From Rhodopseudomonas palustris (lineage in GTDB: Bacteria > Pseudomonadota > Alphaproteobacteria > Rhizobiales > Xanthobacteraceae), in NCBI GenBank assembly GCA_016215605.1, contig JACRJB010000014.1, forward strand, positions 62,001-126,000: 64,000 bases of DNA, in the 5' to 3' direction. Positions 55,257 through 63,350 of the stretch are shown here, piece by piece; positions within the stretch are counted from its first letter, which is position 1; every line of letters starts with the position of its first letter. The position numbers and the translations under genes were made by a program. The notes under the pieces are model-generated. The model was not told the origin of the DNA. It did no database searches and worked only from the letters and a program-made list of their open reading frames with translations.

Positions 55257-55285
55257 CTGTCATCGCGACGTCACGACGCCGTCAT
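55257..55285 (+). promoter_or_regulatory. triple PHO-box-like repeat upstream of the acetyltransferase operon
   Basis: TGTCA (55258), CGTCA (55269) and CGTCA (55280) are spaced exactly 11 bp apart in one orientation. The first two units, CTGTCATCGCGACGTCAC, closely match the 18-bp PhoB consensus. The array lies about 48 bp before the start of the acetyltransferase gene and back to back with the site for phnC. Confidence 0.6.
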
Positions 55286-55332
55286 CGAGTGCGCCGAAGA
55301 ACCTTGTCCCCACCTCTCGAGTGACGGAACTC

Positions 55333-55965
55333 ATGGTCGCAAAATCGCTCTCGGTCGAACCCACCGTCGATCCCTCGGCGCGTCTGCACGACACCAAACT
55401 CGGCGCCTATTGCGAGGTCGGCGCGCGCACCATCCTGCACGAAGTGACGATGGACGACTATTCCTACGTGGTGAACGACTCGCAGATCACCTACACGAGC
55501 ATCGGCAAGTTCTGCTCGATCGCGGCGATGACGCGGGTCAACCCCGGCAACCACCCGATGCAGCGCGCCACGCAGGCGCACTTCACCTATCGGGCCAGCG
55601 CCTACTTTCCCGGTGAAGAAGACGACGCCGAATTCTTCGCCTGGCGCCGCGCGCATCACGTCAGCATCGGCCACGACGTCTGGATCGGCCATGGCGCCAT
55701 CGTGCTGCCGGGCCGCAACATCGGCACCGGCGCGGTGATCGCGGCCGGCGCCATCGTGACGCGCGACGTGCCGGCCTACACCATCGTGGCGGGCAATCCG
55801 GCGCGCGTGATCAAGCGCAGGTTTTCCGAGGAGGTCGCCGAGCGCCTGCTGAATCTGGCATGGTGGGACTGGGATCACGAGACGCTGCGCCGCGCGTTGC
55901 CGGATTTCCGCAAGTTGCCGGTCGAGGCGTTTCTCGATCACTACGAAGCCACTGTGCCCGCCTGA
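55333..55965 (+). CDS. phosphonate-cluster hexapeptide-repeat acetyltransferase
   Basis: The protein has 210 aa; the ATG at 55333 was chosen over a GTG at 55321. Left-handed beta-helix repeats run through the middle ([33 protein letters not shown]), with [13 protein letters not shown] at the end, as in Vat/CAT-type xenobiotic acyltransferases. Members of this subgroup are usual in phn loci and may acetylate aminoalkylphosphonates. It opens the rightward operon with phnM2. Confidence 0.87.
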   Translation: MVAKSLSVEPTVDPSARLHDTKLGAYCEVGARTILHEVTMDDYSYVVNDSQITYTSIGKFCSIAAMTRVNPGNHPMQRATQAHFTYRASAYFPGEEDDAEFFAWRRAHHVSIGHDVWIGHGAIVLPGRNIGTGAVIAAGAIVTRDVPAYTIVAGNPARVIKRRFSEEVAERLLNLAWWDWDHETLRRALPDFRKLPVEAFLDHYEATVPA

Positions 55966-55987
55966 CGCGCCGCAACGGGAGAACGAG

Positions 55988-57181
55988 ATGACCGATATCC
56001 TGATCGAAGGCGGCCGGGTGCTGCTGCAGGACGAACTGGCCGAGACGTCGCTGTCGGTGGTCGGCGGGATGATCGATGGCGCGGGGTCGGGCAGCGCGCA
56101 TGCCGCGATGCGGATCGATGCGGCCGGTCTGCTGGTGCTGCCGGGCATCGTCGATCTGCATGGCGACGCTTTCGAGCGGCAGATGATGCCGCGGCCCGGC
56201 GTCGACTTTCCGATCGACGTGGCGCTGGCGGACAGCGACCGGCAGGCGATCGCCAACGGCATCACCACGATGTTCCACGCCGTCACCTGGTCGTGGGAGC
56301 CGGGCCTGCGCAGCGCCGCCAATGCCCGCCGTATGCTCGACGCCATCGATCTGACGCGGCCGCGGCTCGCGGTCGACACCCGCATCCATCTGCGCCACGA
56401 GACCTTCAACCTCGACGCCGTCGACGAGATCGCGCAGTGGATCGGCGAGCGCCGCGTCGATTTGTTCGCCTTCAACGATCATATGGACTCGACGCTGGCG
56501 AATCTGTCGAAGCCGCACAAGCGCAATCGGATGGTCGAGCGAACCGGCCTGACCGATGCGGAGTTCGACCGGCTGGTCGAGCGCGTCGCCTCGCGCACGG
56601 CGGAGGTGCCCGCCGCCATTGCGCGACTCGCCGCCTGCGCCCGCGACGCCGGCCTGCCGATGCTGTCGCACGACGACGATACGCCGCAGATGCGCCAGGA
56701 CTATCGTTCGCTCGGCGTCCGCATCGCCGAATTCCCGACCACCGAGGAGACCGCGCGCGACGCCGCGGCGGCCGGCGATTTCATCGTGTTCGGCGCGCCC
56801 AACGTGGTGCGCGGCGGCAGCCACACCGGCTGGACCAAGGCGGCCGACATGATCGCCAAGGGGCTGTGTTCGGTGCTGGCGTCGGACTATTACTATCCGG
56901 CCCCGCTACTCGCGGCGTTCCGGCTGGTGCATGACGGCATCCTGCGGCTGCCGCAGGCCTGGAAGCTGATCTCGGAGGGGCCGGCGCGTGCCGCGGGCCT
57001 GACCGATCGCGGAGCGCTCGGCGCCGGCAAGCGCGCCGACATCCTGATCGTCGACGATCGCGTCGCGCTGCGGCCGCGGCTGGTCGCGGCGATCGCGGGC
57101 GGGCGCCTCGTTCATATCGACGAGCCGGAGCGCTTCGTGATGTCGCATCGGTTGCGGCCCGCGGCAGTTGCGGCGGCCTGA
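55988..57181 (+). CDS. phnM: second PhnM-type alpha-D-ribose 1-methylphosphonate 5-triphosphate diphosphatase
   Basis: The protein has 397 aa. Amidohydrolase metal-site patterns are DLHGDAFERQMMPRPGV, FNDHMDST, SHDDDTPQM and GAPNVVRGGSHTGW, so the family call is firm. It differs widely from the PhnM at 44955-46109 and is associated with the acetyltransferase and the 2H-like gene. It may serve the same step under other conditions or act on a modified substrate. A GGGAGAACGAG ribosome site precedes the ATG. Confidence 0.92.
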   Translation: MTDILIEGGRVLLQDELAETSLSVVGGMIDGAGSGSAHAAMRIDAAGLLVLPGIVDLHGDAFERQMMPRPGVDFPIDVALADSDRQAIANGITTMFHAVTWSWEPGLRSAANARRMLDAIDLTRPRLAVDTRIHLRHETFNLDAVDEIAQWIGERRVDLFAFNDHMDSTLANLSKPHKRNRMVERTGLTDAEFDRLVERVASRTAEVPAAIARLAACARDAGLPMLSHDDDTPQMRQDYRSLGVRIAEFPTTEETARDAAAAGDFIVFGAPNVVRGGSHTGWTKAADMIAKGLCSVLASDYYYPAPLLAAFRLVHDGILRLPQAWKLISEGPARAAGLTDRGALGAGKRADILIVDDRVALRPRLVAAIAGGRLVHIDEPERFVMSHRLRPAAVAAA

Positions 57182-57190
57182 CACGAGGGT

Positions 57191-57907
57191 ATGCTGCTGA
57201 CGATGTCGAACTTTCCCCGCTACGCCATCTATTATCTGCCGCCGCCCGGCAGCGCGCTCGACCGGTTCGGCGCGGCGCTGTTGGGCTACGATGTCGTCTC
57301 GGGCGCGGACGTGCCGTTTCCCGCCGAGATGCTGAGCGCCGTCCCGGACTGGGCCGAACTGACCACCGATCCGCGCAAATACGGCTTCCATGCCACGCTG
57401 AAGGCGCCGACCGCGCTGGCGCCCGGGCTCACCGAGGCGGAGCTGCTGTGGGCCTGCGCCACCTTCGCCGAAACGCCGCGCGCGATCCCGGTGATCAAGC
57501 CGGCGGTGCAGGCGATCGGCAGCTTCATCGCGCTGATGCCGGCGGCCCCTTCGGAAGAGCTGGCACAGCTCGCCGCCGACTGCGTGCGCAGCTTCGACAG
57601 TTTCCGCGCGCCGCTCTCCGCCGAAGACCGCGCACGCCGCAAGCCGGCGCAGCTCACGCCGCGGCAGGTGCAGTATCTCGATCAGTGGGGCTATCCCTAC
57701 GTCATGGAGGAATTCCGCTTCCACATGACGCTGACCGGATCGCTGCCACACGATCGGCAGCAGGAGTTGGTCGGCCGGCTGCGCGAGCAGTTCGCCGCGC
57801 TGGACCTTCACACGCTGTCGATCGACCGCATCGCGGTCTGCCGGCACGACAGCGCCGGCGAGCGGTTCCGCAGCATCGGCCAGTTTCAACTCCGGCCGAT
57901 GCTGTAG
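57191..57907 (+). CDS. DUF1045 phosphonate-cluster protein with 2H-phosphoesterase motifs
   Basis: The protein has 238 aa; ATG 57203 is an alternative start. Two H-x-T motifs, HATL at residue 67 and HMTL at 178, stand at symmetric positions, the hallmark of 2H cyclic phosphodiesterases. No PhnP gene is present in this locus, and the C-P lyase pathway needs a 1,2-cyclic phosphodiesterase after PhnJ. A PhnP-replacing role is therefore attractive, but it is inference. The gene follows phnM2 by 9 bp. Confidence 0.82.
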   Translation: MLLTMSNFPRYAIYYLPPPGSALDRFGAALLGYDVVSGADVPFPAEMLSAVPDWAELTTDPRKYGFHATLKAPTALAPGLTEAELLWACATFAETPRAIPVIKPAVQAIGSFIALMPAAPSEELAQLAADCVRSFDSFRAPLSAEDRARRKPAQLTPRQVQYLDQWGYPYVMEEFRFHMTLTGSLPHDRQQELVGRLREQFAALDLHTLSIDRIAVCRHDSAGERFRSIGQFQLRPML

Positions 57908-57920
57908 AGGGCGCGCGAGC

Positions 57921-59477
57921 TCAGCTCACGCGGCGTTCGCGGTTGTCCCAATAGGGCTGGCGCAGTTCGCGCTTCAGGATCTTGCCGGCGCCGGACAGCG
58001 GCAGCGGCGTCTCGGTGATCTCGACGCTGCGCGGGCATTTGTAGCCGGCGATCAGCGCCTTGCAGTGCGCGATCAGCTCGTCGGCCGTGACGCTGGCGCC
58101 GGCCTTGGTGACGACGACGGCGTGGACCTGCTCGCCCCAGGCGTCGTGCGGAATGCCGATCACCGCGCATTGCGCCACCGCCGGATGCTGCGCGACCGCG
58201 TTCTCGACCTCGACCGAGTACACGTTCTCGCCGCCCGAGATGATCATGTCCTTGACGCGGTCGACGACGAACACGAAGCCGTGCTCGTCCATGTAGCCGC
58301 CGTCGCCGGTGTGCATCCAGCCGCCGGCCAGGGCGCGTGCGGTTTCTTCCGGACGCTCCCAATAGCCCATCATCATGTTGTCGCCGCGCACGCAGATCTC
58401 GCCGACCGTGCCAGTGGGCACCGGCTTGTCGTCGGCATCGACGATCCGCACCTCGCAGCCGAGCGTGGCGCGGCCGGCGGCGCGCTGGCGGCCCTTGGCC
58501 TTGCCTTCGCCGATATGCTCCTTCCAATGCAGCAGCGTGGCGATCGGCGACAATTCGGTCATGCCGTAGGCCTGGGTGAACTGCACGTGCGGCAGCGCGG
58601 CGCTGGCGCGCGCCAGCACGGCCTCGCTGATCGGCGAGGCGCCGTAGACGATGTTCTTCAGCGACGACAGATCGTAATTCTTCAGCGCCGGGTGATCGAC
58701 CAGCATCTGGATCATGGTCGGCACCAGCAGCACGTCGGTGACGCGCTCGGTCTGCATCGCCTGCATCACGCCTTCGGGCGTGAACGACGGGATCATCACG
58801 TTGGAGCCGCCGGACAGCAGCAGCGAATACATCGCGGCGCCGTTGGCGAGGTGGAACATCGGCGCGGCGTGCAGATACACCGAAGTGCCGGGAAACAGCC
58901 CTTCGCCGAGCGCGTTGAGCGCGTTGGCCATCAGATTGCCGTGGCTCAGCATCACGCCCTTAGAGCGGCCGGTGGTGCCGCCGGTGTAGAAGATGCCGGC
59001 GAGATCGTCGCCCTTGCGCATCGCGTCCGGGATCGGCTCGTGCGCCGAGATGACGTCCTCGTAGCTGCGCATCCCCTCCGGCACGCCGCCGTCGTCGGCA
59101 TAGATCATTGCCATCCCGGGGATGGCTTTCGCCAGCGCGGCGCCGGTCGCCGCGAACGCCTTGTCGACCACCAGCGCGACGGCGCGGCAGTCGCGCAGCG
59201 CGTCCTCGTTCTCCAGCGCGCTCCAGCGGATGTTGAGCGGCACGATCACGCCACCGCACCAGCCCGCGGCCAGATACATTTCGAGATAGCGGTCGGAATT
59301 CATCGACAGAATGGCGACGCGTTCGCCTTCGCCGACGCCGAGCGCGCGCAGCCCGCCCGCGAGCCGCGCGACGCGGTCACCGACTTCGCCCCAGTTGCGC
59401 TTGCGCCCATTGAACACGGTGGCGAGGCCGTTCGCGTTGATCTGCAGCGCCCGCCGCAGGCCGTGAGTGATGTTCAT
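57921..59477 (-). CDS. acyl-CoA synthetase (AMP-forming fatty-acid/aromatic-acid-CoA ligase)
   Basis: The protein has 518 aa. The AMP-binding motif YTGGTTGRSKG is at residues 164-174, with later MTELSP and TGDGGYMDEHGFVFVVDRVKDMIISGGENVYSVEVE motifs. The C-terminal catalytic Lys region GKILKREL is intact. It activates a carboxylic acid, probably medium- or long-chain, for the beta-oxidation genes on the other strand. A TetR gene lies 31 bp upstream on the same strand. Confidence 0.92.
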   Translation of the reverse strand: MNITHGLRRALQINANGLATVFNGRKRNWGEVGDRVARLAGGLRALGVGEGERVAILSMNSDRYLEMYLAAGWCGGVIVPLNIRWSALENEDALRDCRAVALVVDKAFAATGAALAKAIPGMAMIYADDGGVPEGMRSYEDVISAHEPIPDAMRKGDDLAGIFYTGGTTGRSKGVMLSHGNLMANALNALGEGLFPGTSVYLHAAPMFHLANGAAMYSLLLSGGSNVMIPSFTPEGVMQAMQTERVTDVLLVPTMIQMLVDHPALKNYDLSSLKNIVYGASPISEAVLARASAALPHVQFTQAYGMTELSPIATLLHWKEHIGEGKAKGRQRAAGRATLGCEVRIVDADDKPVPTGTVGEICVRGDNMMMGYWERPEETARALAGGWMHTGDGGYMDEHGFVFVVDRVKDMIISGGENVYSVEVENAVAQHPAVAQCAVIGIPHDAWGEQVHAVVVTKAGASVTADELIAHCKALIAGYKCPRSVEITETPLPLSGAGKILKRELRQPYWDNRERRVS

Positions 59478-59508
59478 TCAGTCCTCCCTTGAGATGTTTC
59501 TTCTTGGA

Positions 59509-60225
59509 TTATTTTGTCCTGCGTGGGGTGGGCGCCTTGGTGGTGCTCTTCTTGGTCTTGGTAGCTGGTTTCTTCGGCCGCGGCTTGTTCGATCTTGCGG
59601 TTGCAAGGCCTTCGGTCAGGCGCTCGGCGAAATCGTCGGCGATCGCGTCCGGCGTCAGCGCGCCGCCGCGCTGGTACCAGTGCCCGATCCAGTTCAGCGA
59701 GCCGGCGATCGCGAACGCCGCCATCTTCGGATCGCACGGTTTGATCGAGCCGTCGGCGATGCCTTCGGTGATGTAGCGGCGAAACGTCTGGTCGATGCCG
59801 CGCTTGGCGGCGCGCACGATCTTGGCGTTGGCCGGGCTGAGGTCGCGCGGATCGAACCGCACCAGGCTGGCGCCGAAATCGGTCGCCATCGTCTCCGCAT
59901 AGGAGTGCACCAGCGCGCGCAGCTTGCCGAGGCCGGCCTGCCGGCTGCCGTCGATCGCCGCGATGAAGCCGTCGACCTGCTCCTGCCCCAGCGCCCAGCA
60001 TTCGAACAGAATGTCCTCCTTGCTGCGGAAGTAGTTGTACAGCGCCGGCTTGGTGATGTTCAGCCGCTCCGCCACTTCGTTGAGCGTGGCGCGATGATAG
60101 CCCTGCTCGAGAAACAATTGCACGGCCGTGCGCAGCACCGCCTCGCGCTTTTCGTCGCGGGCGCGGCGGCGGTTCTCGAACGGCATCCAGGGCGAGGTCT
60201 GATCGGTAGCGGGGCGTCCGTCCAT
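59509..60225 (-). CDS. TetR-family regulator with Lys-rich C-terminal tail
   Basis: The protein has 238 aa from the ATG at 60225; upstream in-frame starts reach the operator region. The N-terminal helix-turn-helix reads AVQLFLEQGYHRATLNEVAERLNITKPALYNYFRSKEDIL. The ligand domain is typical of acyl-CoA-related TetR proteins. The last 25 residues are Lys/Pro/Thr-rich (PRPKKPATKTKKSTTKAP), an unusual basic tail. It is divergent from the thiolase operon and co-oriented with the ligase gene. Confidence 0.87.
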   Translation of the reverse strand: MDGRPATDQTSPWMPFENRRRARDEKREAVLRTAVQLFLEQGYHRATLNEVAERLNITKPALYNYFRSKEDILFECWALGQEQVDGFIAAIDGSRQAGLGKLRALVHSYAETMATDFGASLVRFDPRDLSPANAKIVRAAKRGIDQTFRRYITEGIADGSIKPCDPKMAAFAIAGSLNWIGHWYQRGGALTPDAIADDFAERLTEGLATARSNKPRPKKPATKTKKSTTKAPTPRRTK

Positions 60226-60274
60226 CGTGCATCCGTGAAGCGGCGCCGATTGACTCCGGCGCCGACGGCTTATA

Positions 60275-60288
60275 TTACTCATGGGTAA
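60275..60288. promoter_or_regulatory. near-palindromic candidate TetR operator
   Basis: TTAC-TCATGG-GTAA is a 14-bp near-palindrome in the divergent promoter region, between the TetR start and the thiolase start. A second GAGTAA half-site stands near 60302. The TTAC...GTAA form resembles operators of TetR regulators of acyl-CoA genes. Confidence 0.5.
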
Positions 60289-60324
60289 GAAAAAGTCCAA
60301 CGAGTAAGATTGGGAGAGAAGCAG

Positions 60325-61509
60325 ATGGCGTCACCCGTCTACGTTGCCGGCGTCGGCATGATTCCGTTCATGAAGCCGGGCGCCAGCGAGCCCTATCACC
60401 TGATGGGCGCCGAGGCGGCGCGCCGCGCCCTCAGCGACGCCGGCATCGGCTACGACGCCATCGAGCAGGCCTTCGTCGGCTACGTCTACGGCGACTCCAC
60501 CTGCGGCCAGCGGGCGCTGTATCAGGTCGGCATGACCGGCGTGCCGATCGTCAACGTCAACAACAACTGCTCGACCGGCTCGACCGCGCTGTATCTGGCG
60601 CGGCAGGCGATCGCCTCGGGCGCGGCGGATTGCGTGCTGGCGCTCGGCTTCGAGCAGATGAAGCCCGGCGCGCTCGGCTCGGTGTTCATGGATCGTCCGA
60701 GTGCGTTCGAAGATTTCGACGCGGCCGCCGATCGCCTGATCGATGCGCCCGGCATTCCGCTGGCGCTGCGCTACTTCGGCGGCGCCGGCCTCAGCCACAT
60801 GCAGAAGCACGGCACGCCGCTGTCGTCCTTCGCCAAGGTGCGCGCCAAGGCGAGTCGTCACGCCGCAAAGAATCCGCTGGCGCTGTTCCGCAAGGAAGTC
60901 AGCGCCGACGACGTGCTGAACGACCAGGTGATCTGGCCCGGCGTGATGACGCGGCTGATGGCCTGTCCGCCGACCTGCGGCGGCGCGGCCGCCGTGCTGG
61001 TGTCGGAAGCCTTCGCCAAGAAGCACGGCCTCGACACCAAGGTCCGGATCGCCGCGCAGGCGATGACCACCGACACGACCTCGACCTTCGGCGCCGGCGA
61101 CATGATGCAGGTCGTCGGCTACGACATGGCGCGCACGGCGGCCAACAAGGTCTACGAGCAGGCCGGCGTCGGCCCCAAAGATATCGACGTCGTCGAGCTG
61201 CACGACTGCTTCGCCCATAACGAGCTGATCACCTACGAGGCGCTTGGCCTCTGCCCTGAGGGCGGCGCCGAGAAGTTCATCGACGACGGCGACAATACGT
61301 ATGGCGGCAAATTCGTCACCAACCCGTCGGGCGGCCTGCTGTCGAAGGGCCATCCGCTCGGCGCCACCGGCCTCGCGCAGTGCTACGAACTGACGCGGCA
61401 GCTGCGCGGCACCGCGGAAGCCACGCAGGTCGAGGGCGCCAAGCGGGCGCTGCAGCACAATCTCGGCCTCGGCGGCGCCTGCGTCGTCACGCTGTACGAA
61501 CGCGCCTGA
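60325..61509 (+). CDS. thiolase-family protein (SCP-x / acetyl-CoA acetyltransferase-like)
   Basis: The protein has 394 aa from the ATG after GGGAGAGAAG; a TTG at 60310 is possible. The nucleophilic cysteine is Cys82 in NNNCSTGST. The C-terminal HDCFAHNE and LSKGHPLGATGL motifs provide the other active-site residues. The pattern is of the lipid-transfer/SCP-x thiolase subgroup that cleaves 3-oxoacyl-CoA, often branched or sterol-like. It begins the rightward operon. Confidence 0.9.
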   Translation: MASPVYVAGVGMIPFMKPGASEPYHLMGAEAARRALSDAGIGYDAIEQAFVGYVYGDSTCGQRALYQVGMTGVPIVNVNNNCSTGSTALYLARQAIASGAADCVLALGFEQMKPGALGSVFMDRPSAFEDFDAAADRLIDAPGIPLALRYFGGAGLSHMQKHGTPLSSFAKVRAKASRHAAKNPLALFRKEVSADDVLNDQVIWPGVMTRLMACPPTCGGAAAVLVSEAFAKKHGLDTKVRIAAQAMTTDTTSTFGAGDMMQVVGYDMARTAANKVYEQAGVGPKDIDVVELHDCFAHNELITYEALGLCPEGGAEKFIDDGDNTYGGKFVTNPSGGLLSKGHPLGATGLAQCYELTRQLRGTAEATQVEGAKRALQHNLGLGGACVVTLYERA

Positions 61510-61517
61510 GCGTCGTC

Positions 61518-61964
61518 ATGGTCGATCAATCCGCTGTCGGTCACCGGTTCACCCCGGTGACGGCCCAGGTCGAGCCGGGCCGTCTGCGCTACTTCTTCGA
61601 AACGCTCGGTGAAACCAACTCCGTGTATCGCGACGCCGCCGCAGCCAAGGCCGCCGGCTACAAGGGCATCCCGATCCCGCCGACCTATCTGTTCTGTCTG
61701 GAGATGCTCGACAACGAGAAGCCGTTCGAATTCTTGACGGCGCTCGACATCGATCTCGGCAAAGTGCTGCACGGCGAGCAGAGCTTCACCTATCACGCCC
61801 CGGTCGTGGTCGGCGATACGCTGACCTTCAGCTCGCGCGTCGCCGGCGTCGCCGACAAGAAGGGCGGCGCGATGACGCTGATCGTGGTCGAGACCGCGGT
61901 CACCAATCAGGACGGCGTCCATGTGGCCGATACGGCCCGGACGATCGTCGTACGCAACGGGTGA
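61518..61964 (+). CDS. MaoC-like dehydratase N-terminal (hot-dog) domain protein
   Basis: The protein has 148 aa. The sequence GHRFTPVTAQVEPGRLRYFFETLGETN... with GIPIPPTYLFCLE and LHGEQSFTYHAPVVVGDTL fits FAS1/MaoC N-domain hot-dog proteins. These usually form a heterodimer with a catalytic MaoC partner, here the next gene. It follows the thiolase by 8 bp. Confidence 0.87.
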   Translation: MVDQSAVGHRFTPVTAQVEPGRLRYFFETLGETNSVYRDAAAAKAAGYKGIPIPPTYLFCLEMLDNEKPFEFLTALDIDLGKVLHGEQSFTYHAPVVVGDTLTFSSRVAGVADKKGGAMTLIVVETAVTNQDGVHVADTARTIVVRNG

Positions 61965-61969
61965 GCGCG

Positions 61970-62380
61970 ATGACCGATACCAAGACAGCGGCGGTCGGCG
62001 ACCGCGTCGTGCACAAGCAGTTTCCGGCGATCAGCCGGCATCGGCTGGCGCTGTATTGCGGCGCCTCGGGCGACCACAATCCGATCCACGTCGACATCGA
62101 CTTCGCCAAGGCGTCGGGATTTCCCGACGCGTTCAGCCACGGCATGCTGGTGATGGGCTATCTCGGACAGGCGCTGAGCGACGCGTTTCCGCCGAGCCGG
62201 ATCCGCAGCTTCTCGACTCGCTTCGCGGCGATCACGCAAGTCGGCGCCGAGCTGACCTGCGAAGGCACCGTCGCCGAGCTGTTCGAAGCCGGCAGCGAAC
62301 GCCGCGCCCGCATCGCGCTCACCACTAAGGACCAGCACGGCGAAACCAAGCTCGCCGGCGAGGCGGTGGTGGCTCTTTAG
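61970..62380 (+). CDS. MaoC-family (R)-specific enoyl-CoA hydratase/dehydratase
   Basis: The protein has 136 aa from the ATG at 61970; a GTG at 61961 overlaps the previous stop and is also possible. The hydratase-2 motif DHNPIHVD places Asp35 and His40 in the active site. Together with the preceding non-catalytic hot-dog protein it should hydrate enoyl-CoA in the pathway of the adjacent thiolase, SDR and acyl-CoA dehydrogenase. Confidence 0.9.
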   Translation: MTDTKTAAVGDRVVHKQFPAISRHRLALYCGASGDHNPIHVDIDFAKASGFPDAFSHGMLVMGYLGQALSDAFPPSRIRSFSTRFAAITQVGAELTCEGTVAELFEAGSERRARIALTTKDQHGETKLAGEAVVAL

Positions 62381-62393
62381 CACTCACCTATCC

Positions 62394-62482
62394 GTCATGG
62401 CCGGGCTTGTCCCGGCCATCCACGTCTTTGCTGTCGTTGACCGCCGTAAGGCGTGGATGCCCGGGACGAGCCCGGGCATGAC
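62394..62482. repeat. REP-like inverted repeat between MaoC and SDR genes
   Basis: The left arm is GTCATGGCCGGGCTTGTCCC and the right arm GGGACGAGCCCGGGCATGAC, with inner CCATCCACG/CGTGGATG. This GTCATGGCCGGGCTTGTCCCGG form is a common intergenic repeat in Rhodopseudomonas/Bradyrhizobium genomes. It interrupts the rightward acyl-CoA operon. Confidence 0.8.
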
Positions 62483-62513
62483 AATCCACTCCTAAGAACC
62501 CGAAGGAAATCAG

Positions 62514-63341
62514 ATGTCCAAACTGCAAGGCAAGGTGGCGCTGGTCACCGGATCGGGCCGCGGCATCGGCCGCGCCATCGCGCTGAAGCTCGCGTCCGAA
62601 GGCGCGCGCGTCGTCGTCAACGATCTCGACGTCGAACCGGGCGACGCCGTCGCCGCCGAGATCAAGGCGATGGGCAGCGACGCCATCGCCATCAATGGCA
62701 GCGTGTCGGAGCCCGGCTTCGCCGATCGCTTCGTCGGCGCTGCGGTCGAGCAGTTCGGCGGTCTCGACATCATCGTCAACAATGCCGGCTACACCTGGGA
62801 CTCGACCATCCAGAAGATGACCGACGAGCAGTTCCAGGCGATGCTCGACGTACATCTGGTGGCGCCGTTCCGCATCCTGCGCGCCGCCGCCGAGCCGATC
62901 CGTATCTTCGCCAAGAAGGAAGCCGAGGCCGGCCGCGAAGTGTTCCGCAAGGTCGTCAACATCTCGTCGATCGCTGGGCTCTACGGCAACGCCGGGCAGG
63001 CCAGCTATTCGTCGGCGAAAGCCTCGCTGGTCGGGCTGACGCGGACGCTGTGCAAGGAATGGGGCCGCTACAAGGTCAACGTCAATTGCGTCGCGTTCGG
63101 CCTGATCAACACCCGCCTCACCCAGCCGATCGAGACGCAGCAGAAGACCATCGACGTCGCCGGCCGCGACATCAAGGTCGGCGTGCAGCCGCAATTGCTC
63201 GACGCCATGGCGCGGATGATCCCGCTCGGCCGCGGCGGCACGCCCGAAGAGGCGGCCGACGCCGTCTATCTGTTCTGCAGCCCGGAATCAAACTACATCA
63301 GTGGGCAGGTCGTCGTGTGCGGCGGCGGACTTATTCTGTAG
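62514..63341 (+). CDS. short-chain dehydrogenase/reductase (3-hydroxyacyl-CoA dehydrogenase-like)
   Basis: The protein has 275 aa. The NAD(P) motif TGSGRGIG is at residues 12-19, NNAG at 89-92, Ser151/152, Tyr165 and Lys169 (SYSSAK). An insertion around residues 125-145 (IRIFAKKEAEAGREVFRK) is longer than in most SDRs. In context it probably oxidises a 3-hydroxyacyl-CoA intermediate between the hydratase and thiolase steps. Confidence 0.9.
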   Translation: MSKLQGKVALVTGSGRGIGRAIALKLASEGARVVVNDLDVEPGDAVAAEIKAMGSDAIAINGSVSEPGFADRFVGAAVEQFGGLDIIVNNAGYTWDSTIQKMTDEQFQAMLDVHLVAPFRILRAAAEPIRIFAKKEAEAGREVFRKVVNISSIAGLYGNAGQASYSSAKASLVGLTRTLCKEWGRYKVNVNCVAFGLINTRLTQPIETQQKTIDVAGRDIKVGVQPQLLDAMARMIPLGRGGTPEEAADAVYLFCSPESNYISGQVVVCGGGLIL

Positions 63342-63350
63342 CGAGGAAAA

